Assembly (NCBI GenBank): GCA_004297335.1 | Contig: SCUD01000058.1 | Location: forward strand, 23,092 to 87,091 | Source of the DNA: Gammaproteobacteria bacterium | GTDB taxonomy: Bacteria > Pseudomonadota > Gammaproteobacteria > Steroidobacterales > Steroidobacteraceae | DNA length: 64,000 bases | Direction: 5' to 3' | Shown: in pieces, positions 20,123-28,823 of the stretch | How the letters are laid out: every line of letters starts with the position of its first letter | Position numbering within the stretch: position 1 is the stretch's first letter | Translations under genes and position numbers: made by a program | The notes under the pieces: model-generated | Database searches by the model: none | What the model saw: only the letters and a program-made list of their open reading frames with translations | What the model was told of the DNA's origin: nothing

Positions 20123-21100
20123 TCAGTAGCGGATCAGCGCCGAACCCCAGGTGAAGCCGCCACCGAAGGTCTCGAGCAGCAGCAGCTGCCCACGGCGGAT
20201 CCGGCCGTCCCGGACCGCGGTGTCGAAGGCGAGCGGAATCGATGCGGCAGAGGTATTGCCGTGCTCCTGCACCGTGATGACCACTTTTTCCAACGGCAGC
20301 TGCAGCTTGTCGGCCGCCGCCTGGATGATGCGCAGGTTGGCCTGGTGCGGCACCAGCCAGTCGATCTGGTCGCGTTCGATGCCGTTCTTGGCCAGCGTCT
20401 CGTCGACCAGGCGCGACAGCGTGCGGACCGCAGTGCGGAACACCTCGTTGCCGAGCATCCGCAGGCCACCGGGCGCACCGGCACGCAGCTCGCCGAAGCC
20501 GTGCGAGACGCCGTACGGAAAGTTCAGCAGGTCCTTGTAGCGGCCGTCCGAATGCAGGTGGGTCGCGAGGATGCCCGGTTCGTCGGCCGGGGTCAGCACG
20601 AATGCGCCCGCACCGTCGCCGAACAGCACGCAGGTGCCGCGGTCAGTCCAGTCGACAATACGCGAAAGACACTCGGAGCCGACGACGAGCGCACAGCGCG
20701 ACTCGCCGAGACGCACGAACTTGTCAGCCAGCGACAGCGCGAACACGAAGCCGCTGCACGCGGCCTCCACCGAGAACGCGGGGCAGCCATGGATGCCGAG
20801 TCGCTGCTGCAGCAGGGTGCCGGTGTTGGGGAAGATCAGGTCCGGCGTCGTCGTGCCGACGACGATCAGGTCCACGTCCGCAGGCGTGAGCCCCGCGGCC
20901 TTCAGCGCGCGGCGGGCCGCATGCTCGGCCAGCGACGAGGCGGTTTCGTGCTCGGCTGCGATGTGCCGGTGCTCGATACCCGTTCGCGACCGGATCCAGT
21001 CGTCACTGGTCTCGACCAGCTGCTCGAGATCCGCGTTGCTCAGGATCTTTTCCGGCAGGTAGCTGCCGGTACCGACGATGCGCGAGTAGCGCAGGTTCAT
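20123..21100 (-). CDS. fabH: beta-ketoacyl-ACP synthase III
   Basis: FabH condenses acetyl-CoA with malonyl-ACP to begin fatty-acid synthesis. The 325-residue protein carries Cys115 in EAACSGF, the His of LVPHQANLRI and the Asn of EHGNTSAASIP, a complete Cys-His-Asn triad. It ends in GGGFTWGSALIRY, as the family does. It follows rpmF by 34 nt in the same direction. In most gammaproteobacteria plsX lies between rpmF and fabH and fabD-fabG-acpP follow; here plsX is absent and the next gene is an L,D-transpeptidase. Confidence 0.98.
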   Translation of the reverse strand: MNLRYSRIVGTGSYLPEKILSNADLEQLVETSDDWIRSRTGIEHRHIAAEHETASSLAEHAARRALKAAGLTPADVDLIVVGTTTPDLIFPNTGTLLQQRLGIHGCPAFSVEAACSGFVFALSLADKFVRLGESRCALVVGSECLSRIVDWTDRGTCVLFGDGAGAFVLTPADEPGILATHLHSDGRYKDLLNFPYGVSHGFGELRAGAPGGLRMLGNEVFRTAVRTLSRLVDETLAKNGIERDQIDWLVPHQANLRIIQAAADKLQLPLEKVVITVQEHGNTSAASIPLAFDTAVRDGRIRRGQLLLLETFGGGFTWGSALIRY

Positions 21101-21134
21101 TGCGGCTGGCGCGCGGCCCGCGGGCCCGCCGGCC

Positions 21135-21329
21135 TCATTCCTGAGGAGCGTCTTTGGCGCGCGGCTCGATCACGCGCCGGCCCCGATAGAACCCGTCGGG
21201 ACTGACACAATGCCGCCGGTGCGTCTCACCGGTGGTCGGATCCTTGGACAGCGCGGGCGCGGCCAGGCGGTCATGCGCCCGGCGCATGCCACGAGTGGAC
21301 GGTGTCCGGCGACTTTTCTGTACGGCCAT
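21135..21329 (-). CDS. rpmF: 50S ribosomal protein L32
   Basis: This is a 64-residue ribosomal protein with the family start [20 protein letters not shown]. The C-terminal half has [21 protein letters not shown]. Only one of the usual zinc-ribbon cysteines is visible (HCVS), as in many gammaproteobacterial L32 proteins. It lies 16 nt after yceD and precedes fabH, the conserved yceD-rpmF pair. Confidence 0.97.
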   Translation of the reverse strand: MAVQKSRRTPSTRGMRRAHDRLAAPALSKDPTTGETHRRHCVSPDGFYRGRRVIEPRAKDAPQE

Positions 21330-21345
21330 CTGGCATCTCTCCGTT

Positions 21346-21831
21346 TCAGTTCTTCAACAGCTTCCCCAGCCCGGCAAACGGCCGGCGGGTGGCCTCGGTC
21401 ACATCGGTCCCGGTGACGCAATCGTCACCCGGCCCATGCCGGGCCGCGACCGGCAGTCCCAGCAGCAATTCGTCCTCGACCAGCGCCTGCAGGTCGACCC
21501 GGGCTGGATCGGTCGCGATCGCCTCCGCATCCGCCGGCACGGCCGCATCCGGATCCGCGACCAGCGCCAGTCGCGATTCCGACTCGAGTGCGTGGACCAT
21601 CGGGCGCAGGCAGCGCTGGCACACGAGCGGCAGCCGCGCCCGCACCACCAGCGTCCCGACCGGCGTGCCGTCGATCAGCTCCAGCGCCAGCCGGACGGCC
21701 ACCCGCCCGTCCGGCACCGCGAGCCGGTCGGCCAGGCGCGGAAAATCTGCCAGCGCGAACTCCCGCTCGACGTTCGCCTGGCGTGCGGCCAGACTCACTG
21801 CATCCAGCCACGCCCCGGCTACCGTCGACAT
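21346..21831 (-). CDS. yceD: YceD/DUF177 family protein (23S rRNA accumulation protein)
   Basis: YceD homologues are needed for normal 23S rRNA levels; the mechanism is not settled. The 161-residue protein contains the family Cys pair region [12 protein letters not shown] near residue 65, probably metal-binding. An acidic C-terminal [15 protein letters not shown] follows, and [10 protein letters not shown] ends the protein. The tracked ORF runs 148 codons too far upstream, across the divergent maf gene; the ATG at 21831 matches the family start. It forms an operon with rpmF, 16 nt downstream. Confidence 0.93.
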   Translation of the reverse strand: MSTVAGAWLDAVSLAARQANVEREFALADFPRLADRLAVPDGRVAVRLALELIDGTPVGTLVVRARLPLVCQRCLRPMVHALESESRLALVADPDAAVPADAEAIATDPARVDLQALVEDELLLGLPVAARHGPGDDCVTGTDVTEATRRPFAGLGKLLKN

Positions 21832-21915
21832 GGGGGCGGTATCATAGTGACGGCCCGCGGGAGTGTCAAAGAAGCCACTGATGCAAATTCCTGTTTTTCC
21901 AGCCCGGATCGGTCC

Positions 21916-22506
21916 GTGAGCCCCCGACTGTACCTGGCCTCCACCTCGCGCTGGCGCGCCGCGCTGCTCGGCCGGCTGGGGCTGCCATTCCTGCAGGAAG
22001 CCCCGCGGGTCGCCGAGGATCCGCGCCCCGGCGAGGCCCCCGCGAGCCGCGCGCTGCGCCTGGCTGGTGAGAAGGCAGGCGCGGTCTGCGCCCGGCACCC
22101 GGACGCCTGGGTACTCGGTTCCGACCAGGTCGCCGAATGCGACGGACACATCCTCGACAAGCCCGGTGATTCCGCCCGCTGCGTGGCGCAGTTGCAGCTC
22201 TGCAGTGGCCGGGCGGCGCGCTTCCACACCGCCGTCACGCTGCGGCATGCGGCCTCCGGCGTCACCACGGAGCACGTGGACTGCACGACGGTGCGATTCC
22301 GCCGGCTGGCGCCCGCGGAAGTTGCCCGCTACGTGGAACTCGAGCAGCCCTTCGACTGTGCCGGCGGCTTCCGCTGCGAAGGCCTTGGCATAGTGCTGTT
22401 CGAGTCGATCGAGAGCCGCGACCCGACGGCCCTGGTGGGACTGCCGCTGATCTGGGTCGCTGCGGCACTGCGTCAGGCCGGGCTCGATCCGCTGGCGCCA
22501 GCCTGA
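21916..22506 (+). CDS. yceF: Maf-like nucleotide pyrophosphatase, YceF type
   Basis: Maf proteins hydrolyse non-canonical nucleoside triphosphates; the YceF subgroup prefers 7-methyl-GTP. The 196 residues begin SPRLYLASTSRWRAALLGRLGLPF, with the characteristic LASxSxxR substrate loop. WVLGSDQVAECDGHILDKPG carries the catalytic Asp, and FDCAGGFRCEGLGI and SIESRDPTALVGLPL follow. The tracked ORF includes a long spurious extension; I chose the GTG at 21916. It is divergent from yceD, as in E. coli. Its 3' end overlaps convergent rluC by 34 nt. Confidence 0.93.
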   Translation: MSPRLYLASTSRWRAALLGRLGLPFLQEAPRVAEDPRPGEAPASRALRLAGEKAGAVCARHPDAWVLGSDQVAECDGHILDKPGDSARCVAQLQLCSGRAARFHTAVTLRHAASGVTTEHVDCTTVRFRRLAPAEVARYVELEQPFDCAGGFRCEGLGIVLFESIESRDPTALVGLPLIWVAAALRQAGLDPLAPA

Positions 22507-23471
22507 TCCCGCCGGCCAAGCGGCAGTCGCGCGAGGACCGCCGCGAGATCGTCCGGCAGCGGCACGGTCACGGCAAAGCGCTGGTCGCTGCCGGGCCAGC
22601 GGAACGCCAGCGCAGCGCAGTGCAGGAACATGCGCCGCAGGCCGAACTCCCGCATTGCCGCATTGAAGACGCGGCTGCCGTAGCGCTCGTCTCCCGCCAC
22701 CGGATGGCCCGCGTGCGCCGCGTGCACGCGGATCTGGTGCATGCGCCCGGTCAGCAACCGCACCTCCATGAGTGTCGCCAGCTCGCGGTAGTGCTGGCGC
22801 GGCGCGAACACCGTCGCCGCACTCCGGCCCTCGGCATGCACACGCACGTGCCGCTCACCACCCTGGCGCAGGTGCGTGAGCACGGGCGCATCGATGGTCT
22901 TGCGGCCGAGCACCCAGCGGCCCTCCAGCAGCGTGGTGTAGTGCTTCTCGACCTGGCCCTCGCGCAGCAGCGCATGCAGTTCGCGCAGGGCCGGGCGCTG
23001 CCGTGCGACCAGCAGGCAGCCGCTCGTGTCCCGGTCCAGCCGGTGCGCGAGCTCGAGCTCCTCGCCGGGACGGTCGGCACGCAGCACCTCGATGACGCCG
23101 AAGGCGAGCCCCGATCCGCCATGCACGGCGATCCCCGCCGGCTTCGCGATCACCAGCAGGCGCGGATCCTCGTACACGATCGCCTCGCGGATCGTCTGCC
23201 GGAGGCTGGCCGGGACCCGCGGCGGCGCCGGGTCCGCAGACGCGGGCCGCACCGGCGGCAGCCGGATCTCGTCATCGGCCGCGAGCCGGTACTCCGGCTT
23301 CGCCCGTCCGCCGTTGACGCGTACCTCCCCGCGCCGCAACAGGCGATAGACATGACTGCGCGGCACGCCCTTGAATTCGCGCAGCAGGAAGTTATCCAGC
23401 CGCTGGCCGGCGTCCTCCGGTCCGGCGCGCACGCGCCGGACCCGCCCGTCCCCAGCCAGGTCTGGACTCAT
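22473..23471 (-). CDS. rluC: 23S rRNA pseudouridine synthase RluC
   Basis: RluC makes pseudouridines 955, 2504 and 2580 in 23S rRNA. The 332-residue protein has an N-terminal S4 RNA-binding domain (GQRLDNFLLREFKGVPRSHVYRLLRRGEVRVNG, about 22-55). The catalytic domain carries its Asp in AHRLDRDTSGCLL, with the RluC/D-type RLLTGRMHQIRVHAAHAGHPVAGDERYG. It is divergent from rne, the usual rne-rluC arrangement, and its last 34 nt overlap yceF. Confidence 0.97.
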   Translation of the reverse strand: MSPDLAGDGRVRRVRAGPEDAGQRLDNFLLREFKGVPRSHVYRLLRRGEVRVNGGRAKPEYRLAADDEIRLPPVRPASADPAPPRVPASLRQTIREAIVYEDPRLLVIAKPAGIAVHGGSGLAFGVIEVLRADRPGEELELAHRLDRDTSGCLLVARQRPALRELHALLREGQVEKHYTTLLEGRWVLGRKTIDAPVLTHLRQGGERHVRVHAEGRSAATVFAPRQHYRELATLMEVRLLTGRMHQIRVHAAHAGHPVAGDERYGSRVFNAAMREFGLRRMFLHCAALAFRWPGSDQRFAVTVPLPDDLAAVLARLPLGRRDQAGASGSSPA

Positions 23472-23488
23472 CGATATTTCCTAAGATA

Positions 23489-23518
23489 TTGATTTAACGG
23501 GTTCAAAGCTGGTATTGT
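23489..23518 (+). promoter_or_regulatory. putative rne promoter
   Basis: TTGATT (23489-23494) and TATTGT (23513-23518) are separated by 18 nt in the only AT-rich part of the rluC-rne intergenic region. A start near 23525 would give an rne leader of about 310 nt. Long rne leaders are known from enteric bacteria. Confidence 0.5.
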
Positions 23519-23836
23519 ACGAGCCTTCAGGTCTTGCGGCTCCAGCTATCCATAAAGATGAGGCAGGGCCGCTGACCGGTACGCGGTCCCTCCCTCCCCG
23601 GCCCCCCGGATTCCCGCAGGCGTCGCATCGGGCAGGCACCGCATGTTAGTTGGTCCGGAAGGTCCGGACCATCGCCGGCCGCAGGCACCAGATGTCCAGT
23701 TTTTCCCCGCGCGTGTTGCGTTCCCCGTGGCGTCCCGACGACGCCCGCGAAGCAATGCCGTACAGCGATGCCCACCCGCTCGCCACTGTCCGGGACATCC
23801 GTCGCCCCGCGGCCCTTACGACCTCGGAAGGGGCCC
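23519..23836 (+). promoter_or_regulatory. long rne 5' leader with perfect hairpin
   Basis: No gene is visible in this 318-nt stretch. It contains GGTCCGGA-AGG-TCCGGACC, a perfect 8-bp stem with a 3-nt loop (23652-23670), and polypyrimidine patches. RNase E is known to autoregulate by cutting its own 5' leader in E. coli, so this leader is a candidate feedback sensor. That role is inferred from position only. The tracked ORF extending upstream (from 23768) is not supported. Confidence 0.5.
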
Positions 23837-26257
23837 ATGAAGAGAATGCTGATCAATGCAACTCAGCAGGAGGAGTTGCGCGTAGCGCTGGTTGACGGCC
23901 AGAAGCTCTACGACCTGTCGATCGAGATTCCGTCACGCGAACAGAAGAAGGCGAACGTCTACAAGGCGCGCATCACGCGCGTCGAACCGAGCCTCGAGGC
24001 CGCCTTCGTCGACTATGGCATGCCGCGCCAGGGATTCCTGCCGCTGAAGGACGTCGCGCGCGAGTACTACCGGTTCCAGCCGGCACCCGGCGCCCGCTTC
24101 AACATCCACGACGTGCTGCAGGAGGGCCAGGAACTGCTGGTCCAGGTCGAGAAGGAGGAGCGCGGCAACAAGGGCGCGGCGCTGACGACCTACATCAGCC
24201 TCGCCGGTCGCTTCCTGGTGCTGATGCCGAACAATCCCCGCGCCGGCGGGGTCTCGCGCCGCATCGAGGGCGAGGACCGCGACGCCACCCGCGACGCGCT
24301 CCAGCACCTGCACGTTCCCGACGGCATGGGCACGATCGTGCGCACCGCCGGCGTCGGCCGCGGCACTGAAGACCTGCAGTGGGACCTCGACAACCTGCGT
24401 ACCAACTGGGATGCGATCGTCACCGCGGCGGCCGGGCGGCCGGCGCCGTTCCTGGTCTACCAGGAGAGTGACCCGGTCACCCGCTCGTTGCGCGACTATC
24501 TCGCCGACGACATCGGCGAGGTGCTGATCGATGAAGCCGGAGCCCACCAGCGCGCCCTCGAGTACGTGCAACGCTTCATGCCGCCGGAAGTGCAGCGGCA
24601 GATCCGCCTCTACACCGACGAAGTGCCGCTGTTCACCCGCTACCAGATCGAGAGCCAGATCGAATCCGCCTACTCGCACACGGTGACGCTGCCCTCCGGC
24701 GGCAGCATCGTGATCGACTACACCGAGGCGCTGGTGACGATCGACATCAACTCGGCGCGCGCCACCCGAGGCGCCGACATCGAGGCCACGGCGCTCAACA
24801 CCAACCTCGAGGCAGCCGACGAGGTCGCACGCCAGCTGCGCATCCGCGACCTCGGCGGGCTGATCGTCATTGACTTCATCGACATGGAGTCGAAGAAGAA
24901 CCAGCAGGCGGTCGAGGACCAGCTCCGGGATGCGGTCCGCGCTGACCGCGCCCGGATCCAGCTCGGGCGGATCTCACGCTTCGGCCTGCTGGAGATGTCC
25001 CGGCAGCGCCTGCGCCCGTCGCTCGATGAGTCCACGCGGTCCGTGTGCCCGCGCTGCAGCGGCATGGGCACGATCCGCAGCGTGGAATCGCTGGCACTGG
25101 CCGTATTGCGCCTGATCGGCGAGGAGGTGCGCAAGGATCGCACCGTTCGGGTCATCGCGCAGCTGCCCGTGGACGTCGCCACCTTCCTGATCAACGAGAA
25201 GCGCGAGTGGCTCGCACAGCTCGAGAACCGCAGCGCGACCGGCATCGTGCTGGTGCCGAACCCGAATCTCGAGACGCCGAACTATTCGATCCGCCGGGTG
25301 CGCGATGATGAGCTCGGCCTGCCCGAGAACACGGCGATCAGCTACCAGCTGGCCGAACAGCCACCGGTCGAGATTGATTTCCAGGGGACCGCCGCGAAGC
25401 GTCCCGGGGAAACCCCGGCCGTGCAGGCCATCGCGCCGGCGACTCCGGCGCCCGCGCCCGCGCCCGCGCCCGCCACTGCGGTCGTACCGGACGCCACGCC
25501 CGGAGCCTGGCGCCGCTTCGTTCGCTGGCTGTCCGGCAGCGCCGGTACCACGACCGGGACGGCCCAGGCGACCGCGGCTCCATCAGCGGACCAGCGGAAG
25601 CCCGCTGATCAGCGGGAGCAACGGCAGGACGGCAGGCGCAGCCATGGCGAGGACCGCGGCCCGCGCCGCCGCGATCACCGCGAGCACCGCGAACGTGACC
25701 GCGATCGCCACCGCGGGCGGGATCGTCCACGGACCCGCGATGGCGAACCCCGGGACGAGCGACCCCGCGACGAGCGGTCGCGCAGCGAGCGGCCACGCAG
25801 CGAGCGGCCACGCAACGAGCGGCCTCGGGACGAGCGACCGCGCAGCGAGCGGCCGCCGGAGGACCTCGAAAAGGCGACCGCCATCGCCGCCGTGGCCACC
25901 GCGGCAGAAGCACCCGGCGCCGACTCGGCAGCTACTGCAGACGCAGGTGCCGAGCCACGCCGCCGCCGGCGCCGCCGGCGTGGCCGTGGCGGCCGCGGCG
26001 GCGATGGCATGCCGCGCACGGCTCAGCTGCCGGGCATGGAGCAGGATGCGGAGCTGCCAGAGTCCGCTTCCGACTCTGCACCTCCGGAATGGTCACCAGA
26101 GTCGGATGCCCCGCAACAGGCACCAGCTGCGGCACCGGCCGTGGCCGCAGCCGCTGAGCCGACCCCGTCCTCAGAGGCGCCGCCACCGGCAAGTCCAACC
26201 TACACGGTCTGGTCGTCGTCACCCGGTGAGGAGCAGCACTTCGGACCGCGGGACTGA
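23837..26257 (+). CDS. rne: ribonuclease E
   Basis: RNase E is the endonuclease and scaffold of the RNA degradosome. The catalytic half starts [21 protein letters not shown], then has the S1 domain ([24 protein letters not shown]) and the 5'-sensor/RNase H-like region. The DNase I-like site follows, with catalytic Asp residues in [13 protein letters not shown] and [10 protein letters not shown], and the zinc-link Cys pair in VCPRCSGMG. After about residue 520 it becomes disordered: Pro/Ala-rich, then Arg/Asp/Glu-rich with a 5-residue repeat, then an Arg-rich patch ([17 protein letters not shown]) likely to bind RNA. At 806 residues it is shorter than the E. coli enzyme (1061). The 3' end overlaps the convergent phosphatase gene by 58 nt. 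Confidence 0.97.
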   Translation: MKRMLINATQQEELRVALVDGQKLYDLSIEIPSREQKKANVYKARITRVEPSLEAAFVDYGMPRQGFLPLKDVAREYYRFQPAPGARFNIHDVLQEGQELLVQVEKEERGNKGAALTTYISLAGRFLVLMPNNPRAGGVSRRIEGEDRDATRDALQHLHVPDGMGTIVRTAGVGRGTEDLQWDLDNLRTNWDAIVTAAAGRPAPFLVYQESDPVTRSLRDYLADDIGEVLIDEAGAHQRALEYVQRFMPPEVQRQIRLYTDEVPLFTRYQIESQIESAYSHTVTLPSGGSIVIDYTEALVTIDINSARATRGADIEATALNTNLEAADEVARQLRIRDLGGLIVIDFIDMESKKNQQAVEDQLRDAVRADRARIQLGRISRFGLLEMSRQRLRPSLDESTRSVCPRCSGMGTIRSVESLALAVLRLIGEEVRKDRTVRVIAQLPVDVATFLINEKREWLAQLENRSATGIVLVPNPNLETPNYSIRRVRDDELGLPENTAISYQLAEQPPVEIDFQGTAAKRPGETPAVQAIAPATPAPAPAPAPATAVVPDATPGAWRRFVRWLSGSAGTTTGTAQATAAPSADQRKPADQREQRQDGRRSHGEDRGPRRRDHREHRERDRDRHRGRDRPRTRDGEPRDERPRDERSRSERPRSERPRNERPRDERPRSERPPEDLEKATAIAAVATAAEAPGADSAATADAGAEPRRRRRRRRGRGGRGGDGMPRTAQLPGMEQDAELPESASDSAPPEWSPESDAPQQAPAAAPAVAAAAEPTPSSEAPPPASPTYTVWSSSPGEEQHFGPRD
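25748..25852 (+). repeat. 15-nt tandem repeat inside rne (7 units)
   Basis: Seven in-frame 15-nt units encode [35 protein letters not shown]. The units differ slightly at the DNA level. The array lies in the disordered C-terminal scaffold of RNase E and is the kind of repeat that gains or loses units without breaking the frame. Confidence 0.88.
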
Positions 26258-26718
26258 GCCAGCGCTGACAACAGGCCGCGCGCCCCGGTTTCGACCAGGT
26301 CCAGCACGTCCTCGAAACCGGTTGGCCCGCCATAGTATGGATCTGGCACTTCGCGCCGGCCGAGCGCCGGCGCGAAGTCGAGGAACAGCCGGATGCGCGC
26401 GTGGAACTGCGGCGGCGCCATGCCGAGCAGGTGTTCGTAGTTGCCCTGGTCCATCGCCAGCACCAGGTCGAAGCGCTCGAAGTCACCCAGCTCGATGAGG
26501 CGTGCCCGCAGGCTGCTCATCTCGATGCCGCGTCGGCGCGCGGCCGCCATCGCGCGCTCGTCGGGCGCCGCGCCGAGGTGATAGGCGTGGGTCCCGGCCG
26601 AATCGACCTCGACCTCGAGGCCCGCGGACTCGCGGCGCAGCAGTTCCGACAGCACCGCCTCGGCAGTCGGTGAGCGACAGATATTGCCCATGCAGACGAA
26701 CAGGACGCGATGCTTCAT
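26200..26718 (-). CDS. low-molecular-weight protein-tyrosine phosphatase
   Basis: This cytoplasmic phosphatase belongs to the arsenate-reductase/LMW-PTP fold. The P-loop is [16 protein letters not shown] at residues 7-22, with the CX5R catalytic Cys and Arg. The general-acid loop is [20 protein letters not shown] near 120-140. The 172-residue length includes about 15 extra C-terminal residues ([15 protein letters not shown]) that arise where the gene overlaps rne by 58 nt. It ends the long envelope operon, with its ATG overlapping the aminotransferase stop (ATGA). PtpA lies at the same place in Pseudomonas. Confidence 0.95.
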   Translation of the reverse strand: MKHRVLFVCMGNICRSPTAEAVLSELLRRESAGLEVEVDSAGTHAYHLGAAPDERAMAAARRRGIEMSSLRARLIELGDFERFDLVLAMDQGNYEHLLGMAPPQFHARIRLFLDFAPALGRREVPDPYYGGPTGFEDVLDLVETGARGLLSALAQSRGPKCCSSPGDDDQTV

Positions 26719-27860
26719 CGTGGCCTCCGGCGCCGCAGCCAGCCAGCCAGCAGCTCCAGCGCCCGGCGGGTCTCATCCGTGCTGACCGCAAACGAGATGC
26801 GCAGGAACCGCTGACCCTGCAGCGAATCGAAATCGCGCCCGGTGTTGAGCGCAACGCCAGTGGCGTCGAGCAGCTCGCGGCAGAAGACCAGTGAGTCACT
26901 GGTCAGGTGGGCGATGTCCGCGTAGAGATAGAAGGCTCCGTCGGCGGGCGCAAACCCGGTGATGCCGAGCTGCGGCAGCGCGTCCAGCAGCAGCTGCCGG
27001 TTGACCGCGTAATCACCGACCCGGCGGTCGAGCTCCTCGCGCTCCTCGAGCGCCGCGAGCGCGACATGCTGGGCGAGTGTCGGCGGCACCAGGAACATGT
27101 TGGCCGAGTAGCGCCGGAAAGTCTCGGCCAGCGCCGCCGGAACCACTGCCCAGCCGAGGCGCCAGCCGGTCATGCACCAGTACTTGGAAAAACTGTTCAA
27201 CACGATCGCATCGGCTTCGTACTCGAGCAGTGTGTGCGCCGGGGCCCCGAAGGTGATGCCGTGGTAGGTCTCATCGGCGATGAGCCGGATGCCGCGCGCC
27301 CGGGCGACCGCCGCGAGCGCCGCCAGCTCGCCGGCATCCAGCATCGTGCCGGTGGGATTCGCCGGACTGGTCAGGATCATTCCGGCCGGCGACGGCACCA
27401 GGGCAGCCACCATCGCCGCGGTCGGCTGGTAGCGCGTGGCCGCATCGCAGTCGATCTCGACCGGCAGCAAGCCGAAGGCGCGCAGCACGTTGCGATGCGC
27501 CGGGTAGCCCGGCCGGGCGAGCGCGACACGCGCGCCGGCCGAGAACAACACCGCAAGTGCCAGCAGCAGGGCTCCGGAGGCACCCATCGTCAGGACGATC
27601 CGCTCCGGGTCAATCGTCAGGCCATGGCGCTCCCGGTACAGCCCGGCGATGCGCTCGCACAGCGCGCTGCTTTCCCAATAGCCCTGTGGAGTCGTGGCGA
27701 GTTTCTCGTGCGCGGCGGCCAGCGCTGCGACCGGTGCGCCACCGGATGGCTGCCCGACCTCCATGTGGATCACGGGCAGGCCGCGTCGTTCCCGCTGGTG
27801 CGCGAGCCGGTTGAGCTCGACCGCGTAGAAGGGCTCGACCGCGGCAGCTGCGTCGCTCAC
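26715..27860 (-). CDS. PLP-dependent aminotransferase, class I/II
   Basis: This fold-type I aminotransferase has 381 residues. Family marks are HMEVGQPSGGAP near residue 31, LTMGASGALLLALAVLF, ARPGYPAHRNVLRAFG and SPANPTGTMLD. The PLP Lys lies in NSFSKYWCMTGWRLGW near 225, and the substrate-carboxylate Arg in RFLRISFAVS near 355. The substrate cannot be told from sequence; aspartate- or alanine-type amino acids are usual for this group. It starts with GTG overlapping the kdsB stop (GTGA). In Pseudomonas murB occupies this position. Confidence 0.92.
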   Translation of the reverse strand: MSDAAAAVEPFYAVELNRLAHQRERRGLPVIHMEVGQPSGGAPVAALAAAHEKLATTPQGYWESSALCERIAGLYRERHGLTIDPERIVLTMGASGALLLALAVLFSAGARVALARPGYPAHRNVLRAFGLLPVEIDCDAATRYQPTAAMVAALVPSPAGMILTSPANPTGTMLDAGELAALAAVARARGIRLIADETYHGITFGAPAHTLLEYEADAIVLNSFSKYWCMTGWRLGWAVVPAALAETFRRYSANMFLVPPTLAQHVALAALEEREELDRRVGDYAVNRQLLLDALPQLGITGFAPADGAFYLYADIAHLTSDSLVFCRELLDATGVALNTGRDFDSLQGQRFLRISFAVSTDETRRALELLAGWLRRRRPR

Positions 27861-28624
27861 CGGCTTGCCCCGCTCGCCAGCAGTGCCGCGACTGCGGCGA
27901 GGTCCTCCGCCGTATCCACGCCGGGGCCGGGAACCACGGCAGCGTCGGCGACCACGATCGTGAGTCCGAGCTCGAGCGCCCGCAGCTGCTCGAGCCGTTC
28001 CAGCTGTTCCAGCGGCGTCGGTGGCTCCGCGGTGAGTGCGAGCAGTGCCGCCACCCGGTAGGCGTAGAGTCCGAGGTGCCGGCGCGCTCCGGCAAAGTCC
28101 GACTGGCTCGCGAGTCCCGCCGGCGCCGTGTCACGCTGCCACGGAATCGGCGCACGACTGAAATACAGCGCCCGGCCAGCACTGGTGGCGGCAACCTTGA
28201 CGACATTCGGATCGAGATACTCTTTGAGCGACCGGATCGGCGTCGACAGCGTGGCAATGTCCGCCGCTTCGTCCGCGTCCAGCAGCCGGGCAGCCTGGTC
28301 GATCAGCGCCGGCGGCAGCAGCGGCTCGTCGGCCTGCACGTTGACCACGATCGCCGTTGCCGGCCAGCCGCGCCGGCGCGCGACCTCGGCGATGCGATCG
28401 GTGCCCGCGACGTGCCCGGCCGCAGTCATCTCGACTTCAGCACCAAAGTCGCGACAAACCGCGGCGATGCGCGCATCGTCGGTCGCCACGACGACCTCGG
28501 TCGCGCCACTGGCCATGGCCTGCGCGTAGACCCGCCGGATCATCGGCTGTCCGGCAAGCAACGCGAGTGGCTTGCCCGGCAGCCGGGTCGACGCGTACCG
28601 GGCCGGAATGACCACGCGGAACAT
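27857..28624 (-). CDS. kdsB: 3-deoxy-manno-octulosonate cytidylyltransferase
   Basis: KdsB activates Kdo with CTP for lipopolysaccharide inner-core synthesis. The 255-residue protein has the nucleotide-binding start FRVVIPARYASTRLPGKPL, then VVATDDARIAAVC, VVNVQADEPLLPP and YFSRAPIPWQRD. HLGLYAYRV is replaced here by HLGLYAYRVAAL, as expected. It follows ycaR without a gap and precedes the aminotransferase by a 4-nt overlap. Together with lpxK and msbA it makes this operon an LPS assembly unit. Confidence 0.98.
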   Translation of the reverse strand: MFRVVIPARYASTRLPGKPLALLAGQPMIRRVYAQAMASGATEVVVATDDARIAAVCRDFGAEVEMTAAGHVAGTDRIAEVARRRGWPATAIVVNVQADEPLLPPALIDQAARLLDADEAADIATLSTPIRSLKEYLDPNVVKVAATSAGRALYFSRAPIPWQRDTAPAGLASQSDFAGARRHLGLYAYRVAALLALTAEPPTPLEQLERLEQLRALELGLTIVVADAAVVPGPGVDTAEDLAAVAALLASGASR

Positions 28625-28819
28625 TCAGCGGCCGGCCACCAGCACCGGGTCATCGCTGGCCAGGCGGCGGGCCTCGTCCGGCAGCATCACCGGGATGCCA
28701 TCGCGGACCGGGTAGGCCAGCCGGTCCACGCGGCACAGCAGTTCGTCACTCGCGTGCAGGCGCTGCAGCCCACCCTTGCAGACCGGGCAGGCCAGGATAT
28801 CGAGCAGCGGGACGTCCAT
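28625..28819 (-). CDS. ycaR: Trm112-family protein YcaR
   Basis: This is a small zinc-ribbon-like protein of the Trm112/UPF0434 family, conserved between lpxK and kdsB in many gammaproteobacteria. The 64 residues start MDVPLLDILACPVCKGGL, followed by ELLCRVDRLAYPVRDGIPVML. Three Cys are visible (two in CPVC, one in LLCRV). The tracked ORF adds 17 codons; the ATG at 28819 fits the family and starts just after the lpxK stop at 28824. In other organisms Trm112 partners methyltransferases; the role here is not known. Confidence 0.95.
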   Translation of the reverse strand: MDVPLLDILACPVCKGGLQRLHASDELLCRVDRLAYPVRDGIPVMLPDEARRLASDDPVLVAGR

Positions 28820-28823
28820 GCGT

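Noticed and set aside
25748-25852. Possible CRISPR or satellite array in rne
   Set aside because: The units are 15-nt in-frame coding repeats with no spacers.
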